This document shows, in pieces, positions 59,940-64,000 of a stretch of DNA of 64,000 nucleotides (position 1 is its first letter; each line of letters begins with the position of its first letter). Location: assembly GCF_010093815.1 (NCBI RefSeq), contig NW_022985556.1, forward strand, positions 494,513-558,512. Reading direction: 5' to 3'. The DNA is from Pseudovirgaria hyperparasitica (taxonomy: Eukaryota; Ascomycota; Dothideomycetes; Acrospermales; Acrospermaceae). Made by a program: the position numbers and the translations under genes. A model generated the notes under the pieces. That model searched no databases. It was not told where the DNA came from and saw only the letters and a list, made by a program, of their open reading frames with translations.

Positions 59940-60725
59940 CATGACATAAAGATCAATGTTGGTGAAGAATTATCTCCAAAACCTACCCTTTTGCGTAGCC
60001 TTACATAAAGAAAGTTTGACATCCTGAGGCTACTAAGAGATATATCTATACCATCTAGTCTCTCACGGCGGATCGATCGCCAGTATAGGGACCGTAGGAA
60101 AGATGATTTCTGCTCGTCAGCCGTGATCTCAACAAATCCTCTGGCGATGAAAGGAGCGGTTATATCCGTTGTGGATTTATCAACAACAGCTTGTGAGTTG
60201 TCTCATATGAAAAGTGTCCCTCCCATACAGAGCATTAAACAACGCCATGGTTGTATAGTGGTTCCCAGTAGTGGTAGATCCCAAAAAGACTTGCGATTTT
60301 GGTGACATCCATGTTATATATAAAATTAGGTAGGGTTCAGCTACAGCGCTGAATTCGGCTTGACTCACGGTTGATCGGAGTAGTAGCTTCAGCCTACGAG
60401 TTCGAACGGAGGCTATGATTCACTTATACGAAACCATCTGCGTATAATTCAGTTCAGAAAATATTGAGTCCACAGGAACGTTGAAAGACATATCTGTAAT
60501 CCCAACGTCATCAGAAGAAACAACACTACCCTTCTCATGACTCCTCCTTCCATATACATTTTGGGTGAAAGAGAAATTGATTACCTTGTTAGATGATGGG
60601 TCTACACGAGAGTTATATTGTGCAAACACCTTGGTGATAACAAGAGAGGATCTTGTAGCCGTATAAATGCACTCGCGTTTCCATAGCTTCGGTCCTTTTG
60701 GTTCGTCACAAGAGACTATACCCTA
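59940..60725 (-). pseudogene. Unrecognised decayed or poorly resolved coding region
   Basis: Not a recognised family. Read on the - strand, three successive coding-like stretches occur: about 60700-60420 (starting LWKRECIYTATRSS, then INFSFTQNVYGRRS), a shorter one about 60325-60240 in another frame (MDVTKIASLFGIYHYW), and about 60212-59940 in a third frame (DNSQAVVDKSTTDITAPF, with GFVEITADEQKSS). Each has balanced amino-acid composition, and the first and last are open for about 90 codons, but they are separated by stops and frame changes that I could not remove with ordinary introns. It could be a gene with several introns that I could not place, or a pseudogene next to the transposon region. 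The Copia LTR begins less than 200 bp further right. Confidence 0.35.
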
Positions 60726-60897
60726 CTCACTCTGCTACCTGGCATCCACGCATCATGTTAAGTCATCGTAAACCCTGGCTTGCCGGGCTGCTCACAGGCT
60801 TCTTAGTTTCTTTGCAGACGATGAGAAAGGATATGGAACCATTATTCGAAACGAAGACTCCCCCATGTGTGCGCTTCCCTAATATGGTAGTGTAGAT

Positions 60898-61013
60898 TGT
60901 TGAAGTTCTAAAGAAGTTATATTGTCTAAGTCCTTAAGTCTAAGAGAGACGACTTAAGTATTCTACGCTAATAGCTAGTGTAATAAATAAATGAGAGAGT
61001 AGTTCCTTCTATA
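60898..61013 (-). mobile_element. 3' LTR of a Copia relic (116 bp)
   Basis: Begins TGTTGAAG and ends CTTCTATA; if the final TA is a mutated CA, the ends form a 7/8 inverted match (TGTTGAAG/CTTCTACA). On the - strand it is preceded by a purine tract (TAAGTATAGGGGAG, 61014-61027) at the place of a polypurine tract, and that by the end of a Copia pol frame. TAGAT at 60893-60897 may be a target-site duplicate; the partner copy is not identified. Confidence 0.6.
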
Positions 61014-61036
61014 CTCCCCTATACTTAAACCATTCA

Positions 61037-61762
61037 TTATAGACTAATATTAGTTCTTAACTTCTCTAATATTAGTATAGGGAGAGACTTTATATATATA
61101 TCCGCTAAGTTCTTAGTAGAAGAGACATAACGAACCTCGAAAACCCTATATATATATTTCTTACGGACGAAATAAAAGTGTATAGTAATATACTTAGAAC
61201 GAGTATTAATCTATATATTCTTAATTAAAGATATAGCTATCTAATTATTAGTAAGTAGCTAGGGTAGATAAGGAAGAGTAGATCTAGTAAGTTCTATAAT
61301 TAAATTAATAGACTATATAAGATAACTTATAGTATTTAAGTAAGCTATATATTCGCTCTTATATATAGACTTCGTAACTATATTTTATCTTTTAGTGCTC
61401 TAGATAAGTATATTTCTATACTACTAAAAAATATATCCTAAGAAAGACCTTAACAAGCTAGGGTTAGATCCCTAGAATATATCTAAAAATATATATATAG
61501 TAGGAGGTTCTAGAGAGCGTTAGAGTACTAGGGATAAGCCGCTTATATACTTTATATATTGGAGAAGCTAGTATATATAATTAATGTTAGGACTTAGCCT
61601 TAGATAGAACCTAACCTATATGTACCTTAGCTAATAGGGTTAGGAGGTAATGTAAAGGGTAGTAAATAGTTATATACTAGATAGATTAGCGTCCCTTTAT
61701 ATATATACTCTTAGATTTCTACTAAAAGAGTTTAATAGTAATTTATTCTATAATAGAATATA
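61037..61762 (-). pseudogene. Copia (Pseudoviridae) pol 3' part, RIP-inactivated
   Basis: Read on the - strand, the frame ending at stop 61039-61037 shows the C-terminus of Copia RNase H: GYIF, STK, NIVTKS followed by KSEYIA, then NTRSKYITIHFYFVRKK, FEVRYVSSTKNLADI, and IKSLP ... LEKLRTNISL. The order and spacing match Copia polyproteins. Many in-frame stops are TAG/TAA of the CAG/TGG-to-TAG kind. Only the last ~700 bp are recognisable before the LTR-like island at 61763, so the element is truncated or interrupted. Non-functional. Confidence 0.7.
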
Positions 61763-61928
61763 TGTTAGGCACGTGGCCTGCCAGTTGATTCTACATGTGT
61801 ATAGTAGTCGTATATAAGTAGTGTGCTCCACCCTTGAAGTAGTAGCTTTAAGATTCGGTCCTTTTAGTGTAGTTGGTTGGTACGTGGAGCCCGCCTCCTT
61901 ATAATATACCCTATTATTCTATCTAACT
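61763..61928. mobile_element. LTR-like island with less RIP damage
   Basis: Starts TGTTAGGCACGTGGCC and ends near ATCTAAC, a near inverted match (TGTTAG/CTAAC). It contains several intact CA and TG dinucleotides, unlike its flanks. It may be a solo or 5' LTR of a second retroelement inserted into the Copia relic; no target-site duplication is obvious. Confidence 0.35.
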
Positions 61929-62079
61929 ATACTACTATCTAATAACCCTATTCTTATATTCGAATTACTCTCTATATAGTACTATAGTTAAGATAGTCTA
62001 ACTAGAACCAAGAAGGTCGATATAATCTACTATAGAGATAAGTAATACTATATTAAATAATAGGGATCCTCTATAATTA

Positions 62080-62480
62080 GTATTAATTCTAGCTATTTCT
62101 AACTAAGAAGTAGAAATATTAGACTAAATCACGGAGCTTTTAGATGAAGAAATAGTAGATATACTAAGTAACTTCTAATAATATAAAGCCGGATAATAAG
62201 TCGTAGCGGAGCCATATAAGATATTATAATAAACTATTACTAAACTTTAGAAATATATCGCGAATTAGGCTCGAGAGATTTAAACTCTTAAAGAATAGAT
62301 AGAACGCGCGAAACTTCTTATAAAGAGATAAGAACTTAAGGAGTCTCTTAAAGAACTACGCCGAATAATAGTAGGTAGATAACTTTCTATACTAATTTAG
62401 GCGGAATTAGTTTACCTACTATTAGAGTTATAATAATCTACTATATTTCTAGCCGCTTTATTACTAATTTTATAAAGAGT
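62080..62480 (+). pseudogene. Possible gag-like relic
   Basis: The + strand shows a fragment reading ELLDEEIVDILSN and further Glu/Lys/Ile-rich pieces between TAG/TAA stops. The charged helical content resembles a gag region, but no motif is identifiable. Low confidence. Confidence 0.2.
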
Positions 62481-63187
62481 AAAGACGTGGGATAGTAGTC
62501 TAATAGTTCATAGAGAGACATAGAAATGTATTTATAGAGTAATCTTACTCTTATACAAGGTTGATTCCTAAGAAGTAGGAATTAGTTTATACGGTCTACT
62601 TATATAGTAACCTCGCTTAACTTAGCTAACTTAACCTAGCTCTGGCCACTACGTGGCTATATAGATTAGAATAGTCTATATAGATCTATTATAGTTCCCG
62701 TCCTAATAATATCCTTCTTCTTTTTATACTTCGCCCCGAAGCACTTAAGTATATATAATCCTAAGTCTCTATAATCTATCGTGTACCTATATATCCGTAA
62801 CTAAGTTCCTATAATGTTATAACTATCCTTAATATAGGTAAACTCGAGATTCTAGTTTACTTTTACTAGTTTATACACGCGCTTATCCCTTACTTTATAG
62901 CTACTACCTAGAATATATAATCGCCACTTTAGTCGAGTATATATTTAGCTTCGCTCGCCTTTAATTTTATTCTCTAGTATATCTACCTCGCTCTTAAGGT
63001 AAGTCGTTAATTTATATACTATCTTCCCTAGTTTAGGTTTAGAAGGGTCTATAGTAGTCTATTCTTATTAGAACCGGTCTAATATAATCTATTCGCGTTA
63101 TTATAGTTACTGATTTAGCTTCGTTAATCGCCGTTAAGGGTAGACGAATATTCCTTTCTTAGATCTCTAGCTAACGTATATATATAG

Positions 63188-63883
63188 ATATCTAATACTA
63201 GTTCTATCTCTAAGCCTGCCTCCTCCTCTTATAAGACTCGCTCTAAAGGTATCGCCTCCTCCCCGGCTACGCCGGCTAAGAAGCCTATCTATTACGGTAG
63301 TATAAAGGCGCGCTCTAAGTTAGAGAAGAGAGTAGTTAGGGCTACTACTACTACTACCTCTACTACTAATATAGCTACTAGTCGCTCTAATCTAGGTAAT
63401 CCTAGTACTAAACTTATAGATAAAGTGGTCGTAGATTCCCCTCTCGCTCTAAAGCGTATACTATCTACTCTACCTTCTCTAGAGGATAAAGAAGATCTTA
63501 TTATAGATAATAATCGCGAGCCCTCGCGTTTACCTACGCCGCCGCCTTACCGCTCTTTCTTCTAGTCTAATATAGACTAATTTAGTCGCTCTAGGTTCTT
63601 TTAGGACCTTAATATTTACTCTAAACCCTAGCCTACTAATAATAAGGTCTAGGTCGCCGAGGATACTAAACATGGTCATGGTTTACGCTATAGGAAAACG
63701 GCGAACTATAGTTCGATATACTATAAGTATATTAAGGGCTATACGGCCGGCTCTAAATATCTCTTTCGCTCTAACTCTAGTATTAGCTACTACTCTACTA
63801 ACCGCGATAGGCCTATACGCCTTATCTTTACTCTACCTACCCGCTACTACCGCTATACCGTGACTAGTAAGACTTATCTATAG
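63188..63883 (+). pseudogene. RIP-relic reading frame of unknown retroelement protein
   Basis: One frame is open for 125 codons (63188-63562), then shows five stops within about 30 codons (TAG/TAA, each one C-to-T or G-to-A step from Gln or Trp), and is open again for 71 codons to TAG 63881. The first part is Ser/Thr/Pro/Lys/Arg-rich and contains no Met, Trp, Gln, His or Cys, exactly the residues removed by CpA/TpG loss. The second part has a Tyr-rich stretch (NYSSIYYKYIKGYTAGSK). Upstream the frame continues with further single stops. Family not recognised; a Gag or accessory retroelement protein is most plausible. Confidence 0.45.
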
Positions 63884-64000
63884 ATAAGTATAATAGGCTA
63901 TCTTAATCTAGTATAATCTAAAGTAGTCCGCGCTAATATATTCTTAGGTTCCTATATATATATAAGATATATATAACGACCTTCGCGTCCGTGAGACCCT

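Larger units (their letters stand above)
60898..64000. other. AT-rich, RIP-mutated transposon region (to window end)
   Basis: Base composition changes abruptly at about 60.9 kb: TATA, CTAG, TAGT and TATATA strings dominate, CpA and TpG become rare, and every frame is riddled with TAG/TAA. This is the signature of repeat-induced point mutation (CpA to TpA on both strands). Embedded remains are listed separately. It continues beyond the window. Confidence 0.85.

Noticed and set aside
63672-63863. 63-codon hydrophobic frame near the right end
   Set aside because: Another frame of the same DNA is the one that continues the RIP-relic reading with only RIP-type stops; the hydrophobic reading is a by-product of CTA/TTA/ATA-rich sequence.
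1-64000. CRISPR arrays, operons, Shine-Dalgarno sites, rRNA genes
   Set aside because: The window is eukaryotic with spliced genes; no regularly spaced repeat array and no rRNA sequence seen.

Overview
This 64 kb window is nuclear DNA of a filamentous ascomycete, most likely a Dothideomycete (the class is inferred). The evidence is short 45-140 bp introns with GTRNGT...AG ends, many microsatellites, fungus-specific gene families, and an AT-rich right end carrying Copia debris mutated in the RIP manner (CpA/TpG changed to TpA). All exon coordinates were built by hand: splice sites were chosen so that phase is kept and the joined protein matches its family.

Layout. 1-1.8 kb: mitochondrial membrane ATPase (-), running off the left edge. 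2.7-6.7 kb: CLU1 (+). 7.4-8.1 kb: unrecognised tail-anchored-like protein (+), followed by a 10-N gap. 8.1-10 kb: no gene. 10.1-11.7 kb: cytochrome P450 (+). 12.4-14.9 kb: secreted six-hairpin glycosidase-like protein (-). 15.5-16.2 kb: DUF1772 membrane protein (+). 18.1-20.2 kb: F-box/LRR protein ending in a CaaX box (+). 20.7-21.5 kb: divergent parvulin-like protein (-). 21.6-22.4 kb: ALKBH6-like dioxygenase (+). 23.4-26.4 kb: Sec39 (-). 27.6-29.4 kb: MFS sugar transporter (+). 29.9-35.9 kb: MOT1 (-). 35.9-38.2 kb: repeat-rich gap. 38.2-39.3 kb: F-box-like hypothetical (+). 40.8-44.6 kb: PAS kinase (-). 46.6-48.4 kb: aftiphilin-like acidic protein (-). 49.5-50.9 kb: GH71 alpha-1,3-glucanase (+). 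52.8-54.1 kb: PrpF-like isomerase (-). 54.8-55.7 kb: GH12 endoglucanase (+). 55.8-56.9 kb: NDUFAF5-like methyltransferase (-). 57.1-59.0 kb: dynactin p62 (+). 59.9-60.7 kb: decayed coding remains (-). 60.9-64 kb: AT-rich, RIP-mutated retroelement graveyard.

Most genes are housekeeping: mitochondrial biogenesis (CLU1, NDUFAF5, the left-edge ATPase, probably PrpF), TBP recycling (MOT1), retrograde ER tethering and trafficking (Sec39, aftiphilin-like), dynein transport (dynactin p62) and nutrient signalling (PAS kinase). Interspersed are accessory functions of a saprobe or plant associate: GH12, GH71, a secreted glycosidase-like protein, a sugar transporter, a P450 and a DUF1772 protein. No polyketide synthase, NRPS or terpene synthase is present, so this is not a complete metabolite cluster.

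The observations I rate highest are: a recurrent switch from C-rich to G-rich sense strand toward the 3' ends of genes on both strands; a parvulin-like protein that seems to lack its first catalytic histidine; the RIP-decayed retroelement tail, with a 116-bp LTR and a readable relic frame; a near-identical CGG-N6-CCG palindrome upstream of the P450 and the GH71; and the CaaX box on the F-box protein.
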